A DNA stretch of 64,000 bases from Rotaria sordida (GCA_905250125.1 CAJNOL010000823.1:37450-101449); one strand, 5' to 3'. Positions 1 to 13,394 are shown, numbered from the stretch's first letter. Notes: a model not told the origin generated them from the letters alone. A program made the numbers and translations.

Positions 1-1398
1 GTTTTTAATAACAAAACGTAATCATATTCATCGGATACGTAATAAACTACTTGGTTGAATTGATGTTCTGTAAAAGGATATTTGAAGCTACTGTTTAAAT
101 ATTGAATTAAATTTCGAACATACAATATCTATTGAATGAATTTTAGATATGTTGACAATCAAACTATTTGTTTTATCTTTGTGTCTTTTTTAATATATTA
201 CTCTTCAAAATATGATTCTGATTTAGTTTCTCTTTGAGAAAAAAATAATAATAATTGGTTTTCTTCAAAAAATTGCAAACTGATCTTCGCTTTTATATAA
301 GACAAACTGTTCCTTCAAACTATTAAAGATGTTAGTTATTTACACAACAGAGAATTTCCAGGGAGAAATGCAGAACGCAAGAAAAATTTAGGAGAAGTAA
401 TTAGTCTACTTTCTTCCTTGATCGCATGCACTGTTTCCATGACCTTCTAAAACCGAATTATAATCGTGTCACTGAATTTTCAATTCAGCATTAGGTGTAT
501 ACCAAAAAATCAAAAAGTAGAATTTCTACCTAAAACTTTACCAATAGGATAGATCTAATAATCTAGAGAATATCCTGAAAATTTCAATCAAAAAGAATAT
601 TCTTTTGTTGAGATATTGAATTTTCGACGCCAGTCGAATCGAGGACTAACCCGACAGATTTTAGTGACAAGTGATTATTTATTAAAAATTCGATATTTCA
701 ACAAAAGAACATTCTTTTCGGCTGAATCTTTTAGGATATTCTAAAGATCATTAGACCATAGATGGAATCGATACCGACAACCGATCGGTCTACCGGTATT
801 TACCGACTTAACGGTCTGTTACTGGTTTAACGACTTGCTGCCAATCTGTAGATAGTTACCGATTTAACTTTTTTACTTCTCTATTCCTTTCAGCAGGACT
901 CTTGCAACATTCTTATTGGCTCTAATTGATGTTGTTCGTTAAATATATAAATGAAGTTTTGTTAGAACTTCAGGAAAACAAATTATGGGGAAAAAAACTC
1001 TAATACGTTCGGTATAAACAATTCTATAACTTTTTGTAGTACACATTTAATCATAGCTAGAAGTGGTAATAGCGATTCGGCGCTGGTGTCGATTTTAAGC
1101 CAGCCGATCTATCAATAGACCGGTAACAGTCGTCAGAAGACTAGACCACTTCCATCTATGAATTAGACTTATCTATGGGCAAAATTTTGCGTCGAAATTC
1201 CATTTTTTTTTTGACATTTCGGTATATATCTCAAACTGTGTCCAAAACTCCGTAAAACGATCATAACTCAGTTCCAAAGGTTCATACGGACAAACCCTTT
1301 TAGGTTTTTGCTAGTCTCATTAATACGCTGTTGTAAGCTCAATATAGACTCAGACGATGGAGCATAAGCTTGGATGGCTCTTTCGTAAGAAGAAAACA
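1..1398. other. Gene-free stretch with a foldback repeat
   Basis: I see no coding region with a good splice structure here. The stretch holds an inverted repeat at about 546-765 and, just right of it (about 765-1165), an imperfect field of ACCGGT/CGATCGGT-like words. Part of that field is also inverted: AGACCATAGATGGA near 753 is mirrored near 1150. It lies 3' of PCM1, so the PCM1 3' UTR should occupy its right edge. Confidence 0.6.
546..765. repeat. Foldback (inverted-repeat) element, about 80-bp arms
   Basis: The left arm, about 546-627, runs through AGAATATCCTGAAAATTTC and AGAATATTCTTTTGTTGAGA. The right arm, about 686-765, is its imperfect reverse complement (TTTCAACAAAAGAACATTC, then TTAGGATATTCTAAAGATCA). 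The loop is about 60 bp. No coding capacity is visible. The shape suits a small non-autonomous element, but no target duplication is clear. Confidence 0.6.
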
Positions 1399-4300
1399 TC
1401 AGTTCGAATTCTCAATCAATACATACAACATTAATGGTCGACTTTCCGATTCAGCTAATTCAATTTGATATTTATTATCATTTTCTCCATCATCAAATGA
1501 TGATACTTGTTGTGTATAATATGTAGTTGATGGACCATACTAAAATAAAATTCATTATCAAAAAAATTTAAAACAAAATAAAATTTTTACTAAATCTGAA
1601 TATTCATCTTCTTGTTTAATTAATAATTCTGTATTTTCATCAATATGATTTTTTCTTTGTAAATTATTTGTATTTTCATATATTTTATATTTAACTAATT
1701 CATCAAATGCAACATCAGATATATCACGAATAAGATCAGCAGCACATTCACGAATACTAAAAGATCGATTCATAAAATATTTCGTTTTTTTTTTTTAATT
1801 TTTATAATATCTTACGTTGTTCCACAATATTTTTCAATTGTTTTTTCAATTAATTCAGAAAATGGATTTTGAAAATGACGTACTAGTTCAGCTGAATCAG
1901 GTTGTTGTTTAAATAAAAATAAAATACGTTCACGTATATGATTAAGAGTTGATTGATTAAAAATTTCATCTATATGTAATCGCATAAATCTAATAGAAGA
2001 AAAAAACAAAATATGCTTTTAAAAGAAATTATTTTATTTTGTCAATTATATACGGAATTAATTGAACCATAATTGATTTAACTTGTAAATCAAGTGTTTG
2101 TATATCGACATTTTCTAAATCCTAAACGAAAAATGTTTTTTTTTTATTCCTGTTATATAATAATATTTTAAAATACTTGAGTTATTGATGTATAATAAGC
2201 AGATGGTTGAATATTAAATATAGTTGTTGAAAAATCATTTGATTTTTGTTCATCATCATCACTATTATCATTTTTCAATGTATCTTGTTGAATTTGTTGA
2301 TAATCATTGGTAGATGACGATGATGACGATGATTGTTGTTGTTGTTGTTGTTGTTGTTTATAATTATATAATTGATTATTTTCATTATCAGTTAATATTG
2401 ATCGTCGTCGTTGAATTGAAAAAGATTTCGAACGATCATCTTTTATTGAATGATCATGATGATTTGGAAGATCACTAATAGAAGATATTGGTTTTGAACG
2501 TACATATGTCAATTTTGGTGAAGATAAACATTCAGTAGAAAGTTTTGCTAAGACTATAAAATTAAAATAACGAAAAAATGTTTTTTTTGTAGCAAGGATA
2601 TCATAAATCTTTGTATGAATATTTCTTTTTTTCATTTTAATAAAATTAGATAGATATATCATGGCTTATGCACGGACTTTTTTCGGATCAACTAGAATCT
2701 GTCATGATTTATCATCGACAATGTAAAACTTTCACATAAAATGTTAATATATCAATACAAGTTTTTAACTGTTTTATAAATTTATGTTATAGACTCATAC
2801 ATTTTAAAAGTAAAGTGTACATTCGAAGCAAATAAAGAGTTTTACTTTGTCGCTTTTATTTAATATTTAAATTTTCTCAATTGTCTCGTATTTAAAAATA
2901 AAAAAATTTGTAATAGAGAACGTGATGATAAGAAACTAGACAAGAACATCCGTGAGAACTGATCTTTGATGTCGAAAATTTTCAAAAAATCTAGTGTCTA
3001 TTTTTATGCTTCACTGGCGGTGGTAGCTCATAAGGGAACCGTCCCAGATGTTCCCTTCTGATTTCAATGATTCTTTTTGCCTATAAATGCTGCATAAAAA
3101 AATTCTTTTAGAGTTTTTATGTAGTATCTATCGGCAAAAAAAATCATTGAAATCGGAAGGGGGCATCTTAGAAGATTCTCTTGTCAGCTTCAAAAACATG
3201 ATAGTCAAAAAATGGATTTGTTCATATTGAAGTCATTTCTTCGATTGTTTCAAAACATTGACAAGCCAACAAAGCCTTTCGATATCGATTGACTATTAAA
3301 GCCAGCTGGATATAGATCAAAATTATATATACAAGACCTTGATGACTAATCTATAGAGTTATTATTCTTATCATAGTCGGTTTGAAAAAATTGCCAATTC
3401 TTTCAATCATTTCAGCAATATTATGAATAATTTTTCGCACTATTTTATTAGTTTATGATATGATTATTTGTCTGTATTTTTAAATTATTTATAAGTATTT
3501 AGTACGCTGTTCTATCTAAGTTGACCATGAGGTTATACAAGATTTCAGTGCTAATAGAATTAGCGTTCTTTTTTTTGAAAAACAAGTTTTGATATTCTAT
3601 TTTAGTAGTATTAAAATATTTCCTATGAAAGACATCTTGTACGCATGAGCTATGCCTCCACCTTTCTGAGAAGCTCTAGAGATAATTTGACATTGTAAAA
3701 AACTATCCCTATTACTTTGATCTTTTTCTGGTTCTTTTTTTTTTTTAGATAAAGATTTTGCTGTAAATTTTTTAATATCTAACCATTTCGTTCTTGTTTA
3801 ATTGGTGTTGTATCCTTATGAATTTTTTCGACTTGAATGGCCGTTTGTTTTCCAGTACTTTGACTATTAAATGATGTTTTACTTGAATTTTCAAATAAAT
3901 TATTTGTTGTTAAAATTTGATTTTGTTGTTTTAATTGTTCATCAAATTTTGAACGTGGTTGTGGACGTATATTAGATTTAATTTGATCAAAACTATAGAT
4001 TGAATCTTTTGAATTATCTCTTGAATATGAACGTGGCATATGATGATGATGGTAGTATTGATTATCAAATGATATTGATGATGTTAAACGATTATTTTCT
4101 GATTGGAGTGCATTGATTTCCGATTGTAAAACAGCTATTTCACGATATGCTGTATTTAAATTAACAATAAGACTTTGAGTTAAAGTTTGTTGTTGAAAAT
4201 GATTAAATGTTGGATCAATTGTTTGTAATAATGAAGGTTTTGTTAAATTTGTAAGACGTTGTTCAATATTATGATTAAAAGTTTTTTGTTCTTCAATAAA

Positions 4301-7300
4301 TGTTGATAAACAATGACATATTTCACGCATTTGTGTACTTAATTCATTTGAATGTTGATCTTGTTTAGTAACTATATTTTCAGATGCACAAAGATTCTAA
4401 ACAAAAATAGTATGTTAGATATTTTCAAGATTAAAATATGTGTTAGCATTCAATCGTAGATCTGCTTGGGCCAATTTAGAATGAATCAATTACAATACAC
4501 GTCCAATATAAAATTTTCAGACGAATCTTACAAGATGACATATCCAACTGTCAGATCTCATTCGACTTTATATTATCGTTACGAGTTGATCTTGATGCGA
4601 CAAAGACAAGCTTAACAGAATTCCGACTCATGACCTAGTGATAAAGAGTTATGACTATTTAAATGAATTTTTCTGGAGCACTTCATTTTTTCGGTATTTT
4701 GACTTTTGATCTGAAACTTTACCTACATCAAAGCATCAATCAGATTAGCTTGTCTACAAAGTTTCAATAATTTTGAACAAATTATCTTCGAGATACCAGT
4801 GTATTAGCCACAAGAATGTTTTTTTTTCTATATAAATTGTGTTCTCCATGGATATTTTGGAAAAGTAATATCTCAGAGAAAGAATTTGTCCAAAAACTCT
4901 GAAACTTTGTAGGCAAACTAGTCTGACTGATGCATTGATGTGGACAAAGTCGAAACTTTGATTTTACTGGAAAATTACAATAAAATGTCAATATCTCAGC
5001 CAAATCACAACTTGAATCAATATGCTCCTAGGATTTTTCTAGTCTATATATCGCCTACTTGTGGACGAGATTTGAGCTTAAAAGCTTTTTCAACACTTGG
5101 GGAGGTTTCCTCGCAAGACTAGAACTCATCGGATTGGCCTCGAACCCGGACAGGCTTTGTTCTACATATTTCTCAGACGATTCATTTGAGAAATGTGTAG
5201 AGTGCACTAGTCACTGGATAGACAAAAATCGGAAAAAAATGTATCTCGTATCTTCGAGACGGATATTCTATTTCTATTACAAAAATTTCATTAAAAGTAT
5301 GGTTCGATCGGATTCGAGTCCGGCGGACTCTCACCGGGACCTACTCGTAGCCATAATATGTAATCGAATGGTATCCAATATGTTCTTTCGTTAGATTCAA
5401 CGTATTGACCTAAGCGAATCTGAGATTGAACGCTAACATATGTTTCAGTTTACAGTTTGTTTTATATGAGATTGTTTTTGTTGAGATGGAAAATAATAAT
5501 CCAAGTGAACAGGACTATCTTTATCATCATCAGTTTGTTCTTCATTATCTGATTCACATTGTAAGTTATATAATTCTAATTCATTATCATCTTGACTTAA
5601 ATATTCTTGTTGATTAGATCTATATGATGGATGATTCTTATTATCAATTTTTATTTCATTTGTTAAATTTTGTTTTTGTTGAATTGATGGTGTTGTCATA
5701 GTTTGTTGTAATGAAACAATTTGATCTTTTATTGTATGTAAACGTTGTCGAGATTCAATTAAACGTTCAATTTCACGATGTTGTGCTGCCATTTCGCCAT
5801 CAACATAATTATTAATTGTTGAATGAGGTTGTGGAACTTGTTGAGATGAAAGAATATTTGATAAAAGGGATGATTTTTTATTTGCAATAGGTGTTTCAAT
5901 TTGAGTTTGTTGAGATGAAATTGGAGTAGAATTGATTGAATTAGTAGAAAGTTGTTCAAAACTATTTCTTTTTGATGAAGATTTTTGTTGTATTGGAGTA
6001 GAATTTGTAGATAAAGAATATTCATCTGGTTGAATGTTTTTAACCATTTGTTGAAGTTGAGCTAAGGCAGATTTTGCTTGTTCGAGTTCTCTAAAATTTG
6101 AAATATTTATGTCGAAGATTATTGTCTTGACAAAATTTAAATGTAAAAAGTTACTAATGAAAATTCTAATAAAGAATTTTCAAAATAGAAAATGTGATGA
6201 TCTCTTAAAATGGTATTGCTAAAAATAGCTTTTAAGAAGTGAAAACTACCGTGTCCAGCTTTTTTTAGAAACCTTTGCCCGTCATAATTCATCTATGAAA
6301 TCTTGCTGAGCTAGGTACTAAACATTATAGAAAAATATTACGTTATTATTCAACTTTTGAAGAATACTTTTTCTTCTCTTCATAGATTAGAAGAGTGTAC
6401 TCATGGCTGAAAAGATCGGGACACATATGAGCCTTTTCTGAAGAATCTTGTTTCCGAGAATAAATGTAGAAGAATATTCTTGAATTTAATTCGGCTTAAA
6501 TTGGGGATAAACCTATTAGAGATATGAGATTAGCATTAGTATTAAAACTACTTGCATTAGACTTAATTAATACCAAGCTGTTAGCATATTTTTTTATAAT
6601 TCTAATGCACACGTTACCTGTGAGAATTCATATTCGAAAGGTTCCGATAATAAAACAAAGGTTTTTTTATATTTGGAAGTGCCATTTTCAAAAATAGAAC
6701 AAAATTGTTCAGTTTTGAGAACTTCTGAATTTAGTGTGTTCGAAATCTAATCGTCGATAACCTATGTATTAGAATTATAAATAATGCTAATAGCTTTGGA
6801 TTAGTTAAACCTAATAAAAATAATAACAAAAAAGTAAGAACATTCTCTCCCTTTCGTAACCCAAAATTTTTTCGAATCTAAAAAAATATTTTTTTTAAAG
6901 ATTCAAAAATTCGAGAAAAAATCAAAATTAGCGAAAACTATACATTTTTTTCACTTTAACAAAGAAAAAAACGAAGTTTTCTTCCACACACTACGTCTGA
7001 TCGACTCCAGCCGCTGCGCTCCAACGAAAATAAAAGATCATTGTTTTATTGGAAAACTTCTTTTTTTTTTGGCTTCTTCACACATTACCTTCCGTACTAA
7101 TTAATGACACTCAGATTCTGTTTTAAACGATAAAAACAGAAGAAGAAAAGCTATAATTCGCAGTATCCGTCTGATATTTTCTCGTTCCAGCATGGGAACT
7201 ACCCATCTCTGAGCTCGAAAAAATGAAATATAGGGTTTTACCGAGGGAGAAACTTTTGTACTTCGCGATCTTCCTGAAGGAAGAATCTGAGAATTTTGAG

Positions 7301-10300
7301 TCTATGACAACTTTTGCTGGACTTATCGAGATCTATTTACCTTGAAACTTTCCTAATTTTTCGTAGAGTCGTTCTCGAGAAATCTCGAAAAGAGAAGGAG
7401 AACCTTCTTAAAGCATTAGTATTAATAAGTTCTAATGCAAAACTCCTAGAAGTAATATTATGTGCATGGACTCGATTACATATAGACCAAGATCTTAAGC
7501 ATTTGATAGATTTAACTTTCACTTGATAAAAAAATTTTGCACTAATAGAAATCTTTGCACGTTCTAATTCATTTTATTATTAATCATTTTCACGAAAACA
7601 AGACACTGTGAACTTCGTTTCTAAATCAACACTTACAATCTTTTAGCAGCTAAATCACTTGATACTTTATCAAATTGTTTAGAAACATTATTATTGTTTG
7701 TTTGTGGTAAAAATGTTTTTAAATATTGTGTATCATCTAATTGAATAAGAGTATTTTCATTATGTTGATTATTTAAATCTGTTTGATAATATGTTACAAT
7801 TTGTTCTAATTCATCTAATCTTTGACGAACATGTTCGAGATTTTTTAAACGATTTTCTTTTGGTTTTTGAGATTTATTTGATGAACTAAATTAAAAAAGA
7901 AACCTCATATGATGTTAATGGAAAAGAAAATAAAAAACAAAATTTACTTTTTTTGTTCATATAAATTTCGAAGTGATTTTAAACTAAATAATTTAAAGAA
8001 ATTTATTTCGAAAAAACGAAAGTTATTCTTATTCATACCGATTACGTGTGTTATTAATATCCGATAAAAGATTATTTTCTTCATTGGTTTTATTAACATT
8101 TGTACTTTTTTTATTAATTAATTGTTGTTGTTGTTGCTCAATTAAACGTTGTTCTGAACGTCGTTTCAAAGCAATTAATGCTCTTTTTTGACCTTGTAAA
8201 GCACGAAACTGAATATAGAAATAAATATAATGTTAATTATAAAATCATATTTTTTATATTTTACTTGTTCTTTTTGTAACATTAAATTTTTTTCAATTTC
8301 TTTTTCATTTTCACCATCACTTTCTTCATCATTAGACTTGAATAGAAAAGCAAAAAATAAAAGTCAAAATATACAAAAAAAAAAAAAAAGAAATGTTCAT
8401 TTACAGTAGATTGTTGATCTTTCAAATTAATTGTATCACTTTTAAGACTTCCAATAAGTGAATCATAATTTGAATTATCATTACGATTTGTTTGTTCATT
8501 ATCTGATAAATTTATTGTTTGCGGTAGAAAACCTATTTTACTTTCTATACGTGGCCGAACTGATGATTGAACATTACGTCGAAGTGATAGATCATTCTTA
8601 TTTATAAATTACAAAAACAAAAAATAGATTAAATAAATTATTTGTCTTTTTTGAAATACATACATCATCATCATCATGTGTATTCATTTGTGTTTGACGG
8701 TGAGATGTAGCATTTCTATTTGTGATTGTTGACCGTTCTTCAGCTGTCAACTAAATATTAATAAAAGAAACCATATTAATTATCAGAAATGATCATAACA
8801 CAGCATGTAAAGAAGTTTCACATAAACATTTCTGAAAGATACTGATAGAGAGATAAGTTTAGATAATTTTAAGAAAGTTACAAACTCATAATTCATAACA
8901 TTATTTAGATTTCATTCTGCTTTGAGAGAATCTGAAGCTGAGAGTAGAGCTCGTCAGGTTCGAAATTTTTGGATCTGATTAATAGAAAAATTCCAGTCCG
9001 GGATCGACTCGATGGCCTCTAGCTGCAAGAGAGTAGTGGCTATAAAAAAAACTTATTTTACCCAGTGTCCATTTTATGAACTCAAAGGAAAGGAGATTTG
9101 ATAATTATCACTTTCATATCTATTGAAACATAGAAATGAATCTTCTAATAATAACTTCACTTTATCGTATCACATATAACCTCACGATGTCACTAGGACA
9201 TGAAAATACTATTAGTAGTAGACTGAAAAACAATTTAGTAAGATATTCATGCAATATTTATTTAAGAGAGACCCCTCAGCAACAATTTTTTTTAAAATTG
9301 TTCATCTGATTTCAATCAAAATTTCACAGTCTAGACTAGAATAAATTGTGGATAAAATATCTTCAAAATAATCATGAGTTATAGTCAACTCTTTACACTA
9401 GGAAGGTTTTTAAAATGCAGATACGAGCCAATATATCGTGGTGATTTTTAAATTGTAGAATACACTTTGCTCTAGATCGTAATAGAGTCCGATTGTTGAG
9501 TTTCCCTTTGTTTGTGTTTTAAAAAAAAACTTTTTTGAAAGTGTCTGTTGTATAAAATCAGAAAACAATTACCACTTTTATATTGAGTCGTTATTAACTT
9601 TCTTCGTTTAACAAAAGAAAATTATGTCTACTTAAGGCTCGATCCTCAAAAAAAGTTACTTGTCGTCAGAATGGTCGAAATTAAGATAAATGCATAGGAA
9701 GATAGCCCGTCATTTGACTTTTCGTAAACGACAAAGATTTTTATTCGGCACCTCATTTTTTTCTAAAATGTTTGACCCTTGTTTGGTCAACATCTCTATC
9801 AAACGTCATGATATCGGACTGAAAATTTTACTATAGCCCCAACATATTCTGAAAATCTCATGTCATTTGAACGTTCCTGGGCTGAGATGGATTTTAGGGA
9901 GGCTTCAAACTTCATTGCAATGACGACTATCATAATATGTATAAATCTCGAAAAATCGACTTCTCTGAATGGAACGAGGAAGGGCTTAAAAACACAATAG
10001 AATCCACTGTTTCATTTAGGAATACAATGGTAATGATGCATCAGCGGGATATTATCATCATTGGATCCTTAACTTTATTTATGCAAAAGTTTCATACAAA
10101 ACAATGAATGAAATGCAGATAGCTATTGTTATATTTTCTTCGAATAAATAATCGTTTATCATTATTGTATTATTTCTCCTAATCAAAAAAAGCTGAACTT
10201 TTGTATTGATATAAAATAATTCGATATATATATTTCAATAGAATTTAACTAATTGTTAAAAATCGATAAAAATAGTTGAATTAATTTACCGTAATTAAAT

Positions 10301-10889
10301 TAAGTAAATTAATATAACTATTTTGTTGTTCTTGAAGATTTGCAATAAGTGAACGAAGTTTTTCATGTTGTTCATCACTATCCGGCTAGAATTAATTATG
10401 AGAATTTTTTTTTTTGAATAATAATAAGCATAAATATTTACAACAAAATTTTCGAATTTTTTCATTGATTCAAGCATTGTTTGTGCTTGTTCAATTGAAT
10501 TTTGTATTTGTTTTATACGATTCATAATTTGAGTTGGAGAAATCATCTACATATAAAGAAAAGAAATTTTTCAGTTATTTTTATACTTTTATTTTGTTTT
10601 TGTTTTTTTTTACTTCTAATGATAGATCTTGATCATTATTAGTTATTGTATCAGTATCATGTGTTTCATTTAATTCATCTTTATTTCCTTTTCCAACTGT
10701 TGGTCGTGGTATACTTTCAGCTAATAAATCATCCTCATTTAGTTCATTATTATCATTCGGATAAGCTGGATTAAAAAATGACATCTTAAAAACGAGAATT
10801 TATTATAACGAAAAAAAAAACAACAACATATAATTATTTACTTGGTTATTCGTATTAGGTAAATTACGTATTTTTCGTTTAATTGGCAT
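1399..10889 (-). CDS. PCM1: PCM1 homologue, pericentriolar material 1 (18 coding exons)
   Basis: Scaffold of centriolar satellites, the cytoplasmic granules that deliver proteins to centrosomes and basal bodies. My model is complement(join(1399..1539,1591..1756,1816..1989,2054..2121,2177..2553,3716..3760,3784..4396,5454..6090,7637..7885,7948..7983,8039..8208,8265..8336,8405..8596,8664..8750,10290..10385,10442..10546,10614..10784,10842..10889)). All junctions are GT-AG, phases agree, and the total is 3447 nt, giving 1148 aa. It resembles vertebrate PCM1 in collinear blocks: the first coil (residues about 74-140, with QIMNRIKQIQ and LQEQQNSYINLL), the FRALQGQKRALIAL block, EHVRQRLDELEQIV, the IERLIESRQRL coil, and a C-terminal region containing LIRDISDVAFDEL. 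Low-complexity Q9/S7 runs lie near residue 920. The protein is about half the vertebrate length. The 45-nt exon at 3716-3760 is the least certain. Four introns exceed 1 kb; the rest are about 40-110 nt except the 23-nt gap at 3761-3783, which is short enough that this piece may instead be exonic. Confidence 0.85.
3025..3193. repeat. Hairpin element inside a PCM1 intron
   Basis: The arms at about 3025-3100 and 3115-3193 are near-perfect reverse complements around GATTTCAATGATTCTTTTTG and AAAAAAATCATTGAAATC, with a loop of about 15 bp. The structure looks like a small MITE or foldback. It sits in the 1.16-kb intron 2554-3715 and has no coding potential. Confidence 0.6.
4700..4970. repeat. Inverted repeat inside a PCM1 intron
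   Basis: The left arm, about 4700-4785, contains CATCAATCAGATTAGCTTG and CTACAAAGTTTCA. The right arm, about 4884-4965, is its reverse complement (TGAAACTTTGTAG, CTGACTGATGCATTGATG). The loop is about 100 bp. It occupies the 1.06-kb intron 4397-5453. Confidence 0.6.
6091..7636. other. Large PCM1 intron, 1.5 kb
   Basis: No exon-like frame with matching phase was found here. It contains scattered words such as GCATTAGTATTAA (near 6531 and 7414) that recur around 50.5 kb, so part of it is probably dispersed-repeat sequence. Confidence 0.4.
8751..10289. other. Large PCM1 intron, 1.5 kb
   Basis: Splicing across this stretch joins the exon ending ...NLIT to the exon starting LTAEER in phase 0. 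I see no gene or clear repeat array inside it. Confidence 0.4.
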
Positions 10890-10898
10890 TTAAATTAT

Positions 10899-10900
10899 CT
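10899..10900 (-). promoter_or_regulatory. Candidate spliced-leader acceptor upstream of PCM1
   Basis: Reading the minus strand, a pyrimidine-rich TCATTTTTCTAG ends 9 nt before the PCM1 ATG (10887-10889). The gap back to the MRM2 stop is only 89 bp and holds no AATAAA and no TATA box that I can see. Bdelloids are known to trans-splice a leader. That this AG receives it is inference; it could also be the end of a cis intron in the 5' UTR. Confidence 0.4.
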
Positions 10901-10978
10901 AGAAAAATGATAAATAGTTTTGTATATCTGTACATTAGAGATTATCGAAATTGCACAAAAAAACAAAACATAATGCTA

Positions 10979-11986
10979 CTATTTATCGATTTTCTTCATT
11001 CGTATACGACGAGCTTCAACTAGAAGTTTTTCAATCTCATTTCGATTTGTTTCTATTCTTTGATTATTATTATCCACATTTGTAGATATATTAGATGTAT
11101 CACCATGATATTTCATTGCTAATAAATACATTTCTGGTGATTGATAACGTGATGCACTTGGTTTTACAAGATGAACAATATGAAAAAGTGATTCAAGTAA
11201 TATACGCATTTCTTGAAATGTTTCTTGTCCTTGAAATAATTTACAAAGAAAATAACCATTTGTTTTTAATAATCGACGAGCAAAGTCAAGAGCTTGTCGT
11301 TGAAGTACCACTATAGCTAAAAAGAAAATATCAAACAAGATACTTAAGTAGTTTTTATTTTGAGTTCATTTAAAAGTAATGTTTTCTTTTATTTAAATTT
11401 TCATTTAACATTTCTAACCTGAATGATCAATTTCTTTACATCCAGTAACATTTGGACACATATCAGAAAGAATTCCATCAACTTTATCAATTTTTAAACG
11501 ATTTAATAAATCTTGTAATCTTCTATTACAATCATTATTTGTTTCTTCTGTTAAATTCCAATCATCAATAATATGTACACCGGGTATATCAAAAATTGGA
11601 TCACGATCAAGTGCAATAACTATTCCACATTTTAAATCTGGATTTGGTTTATATAATGATGTTATTTCACTTGGATGTACTAATTCATTTTGTTGTTGTT
11701 GTTGTTGTGATTTTTTTCCTTTATTAATACGAGCATTAACTCCTTTAACAAGTACTTGTGACCATGCACCAGGTGCTGCACCCATATCAATAACAATATG
11801 ACCAGGTTCTAAAAATTTATATGTATTATTCATTTCAATTAATTTAAAAGCACTTCGTGCTCGATAATTTTCTTTAACTGATCGACGAACATATGGATCA
11901 GAGACATGTCTAGTCATCCATGATTTTGTATAATGATATGTACTTATTGAAAATGAACGATAAGAAAAAAATTGTTTGATCAACAT
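10979..11986 (-). CDS. MRM2: Mitochondrial rRNA 2'-O-methyltransferase MRM2 (FtsJ/RrmJ family)
   Basis: Transfers a methyl group from S-adenosylmethionine to a ribose 2'-OH in the large mitochondrial rRNA. Exons are complement(join(10979..11316,11419..11986)), a 102-nt GT-AG intron with phase 1 kept, giving 301 aa. The SAM motif VIDMGAAPGAWS is at residues 65-76. The K-D-K-E catalytic tetrad of the RrmJ family reads as K48 (SAFKLIE), D175 (GILSDMCPN), K215 (FLCKLF) and E251 (SPEMYLL). The N-terminus is rich in K, R, S, T and Y and short of acids, as in a mitochondrial presequence. A Q6 run near residue 94 is an insertion compared with the bacterial enzyme. The ATG at 11986 is chosen because it is the only in-frame ATG near the 5' end. 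PCM1 follows 89 bp downstream on the same strand. Confidence 0.92.
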
Positions 11987-13394
11987 CAATATCTAAATGT
12001 TGAGTTTTAACAATTGAAAAAATACTTGAATGAAAAAGGATTTTCTTTCTTTTTTTTCATCCAATATTCTCTTCCGTATATTACCCAGAAAAGGGTAACG
12101 ATGAAGTGATTACTTCCATCGGTCAATATTTTTAAAATTACGTTTTCAAGGTAACAACCTCGAAAAATTTTCCTATCGAAATAACATATCGATTTCAATT
12201 TCACATAATATAATCTCTGTATTTTTTCTTTTTGTTTTTGTTAAATTATTAATGAGCTTTAGTCATTGTTGTTTTCCATGATTCAATTTAGTAAACAAAA
12301 TCAATAGTCAATATGAGTGCGACATCTTTCGAACTAATATACACAAGAGAGATGAGATCTGGTCGTGTTTGTTTTTAACGGAACAGAGTCAAAACTTATA
12401 CACAAATTAGCAAATACACTAGAGTATCCCATGACAAGTATTATGACAGTTGTTTGCCATCGTATTCACATAAGCTTCTTCTGAGTGAAGAGGGTGGTAG
12501 AGGTGAGTTTGTCTTACTCCTTCCTCTTGTCAATAAAAGAAAAATACTTCACTTATTTAACCTAAAACATATCCTGGAGCTTGTTGTTGAAATGAATCTC
12601 AATAAAAAATTGTATTTTAATTTTTTGCAATAAATATTTGCAGTTGGATTTTCTGTTTAAGATAAATCTGAATAAAAAAAGTATGGTGTAGTTTTTTAAT
12701 TGATATTTTTCAACCTGGGATCAGATTTAGATGTGATTGGTTCGAGGCTTTTTTTTGAACCGAACCGATCCTATCTCTGATATACAGATACTTTGTATAA
12801 GAGGTTTTCAAATGAATAATTGTGTTTCTGAACTAATTTGTCAATAATTCTCTAAGGACCGGAAAAAAAGAGATGTTATTCAACCTTCTCTAGCGCTCAT
12901 GGATAGGGATATTGTTTTCAAGTTTCATCGAAAAATCATTGTTTATAGAAAAAGCGAACTTTACTCTTTTGCAGATATTCAGATTTAGTTTCAATTGTTT
13001 AATAAATGTCTAACAATAATTATATTGAATAAAAGAAGACGAGCGTATTATTTGATTTTCTTGTTTCAAAATAATATTAATGGAAAAATTTATTTTCGAT
13101 AAACTTTCATATCTTTTATTGATTCAAGTCTTTTTTCTTAGTAACATAGGGGACGTTAATAGATAAGTATCATTACATCATAAAAATACGGGACGATACT
13201 AGAAGAATAACAACAAAAATACATCAAGGTTTTAGTCAAAGACAGAGCGTAGTCATCCAAATGGATATCCAGAATATTGGTTATCGTTCTGTCTGATACA
13301 CTCAAGAATATTTATATCCCTATTTTTAAAATAGTAAAATGAGCGTCAGTGAAAAACATATTGCTTTGACAAAATGATTTCTTGATCCGGTTTC

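Noticed and set aside
5300-5350. tRNA-like GATTCGAGTCC sequence in a PCM1 intron
   Set aside because: It resembles a T arm only; no acceptor stem, D arm or anticodon arm could be fitted.
5445-6025. Overlapping open frames on both strands within 5426-6047
   Set aside because: They shadow the PCM1 exon 5454-6090, whose own frame continues into both neighbouring exons with matching phase.
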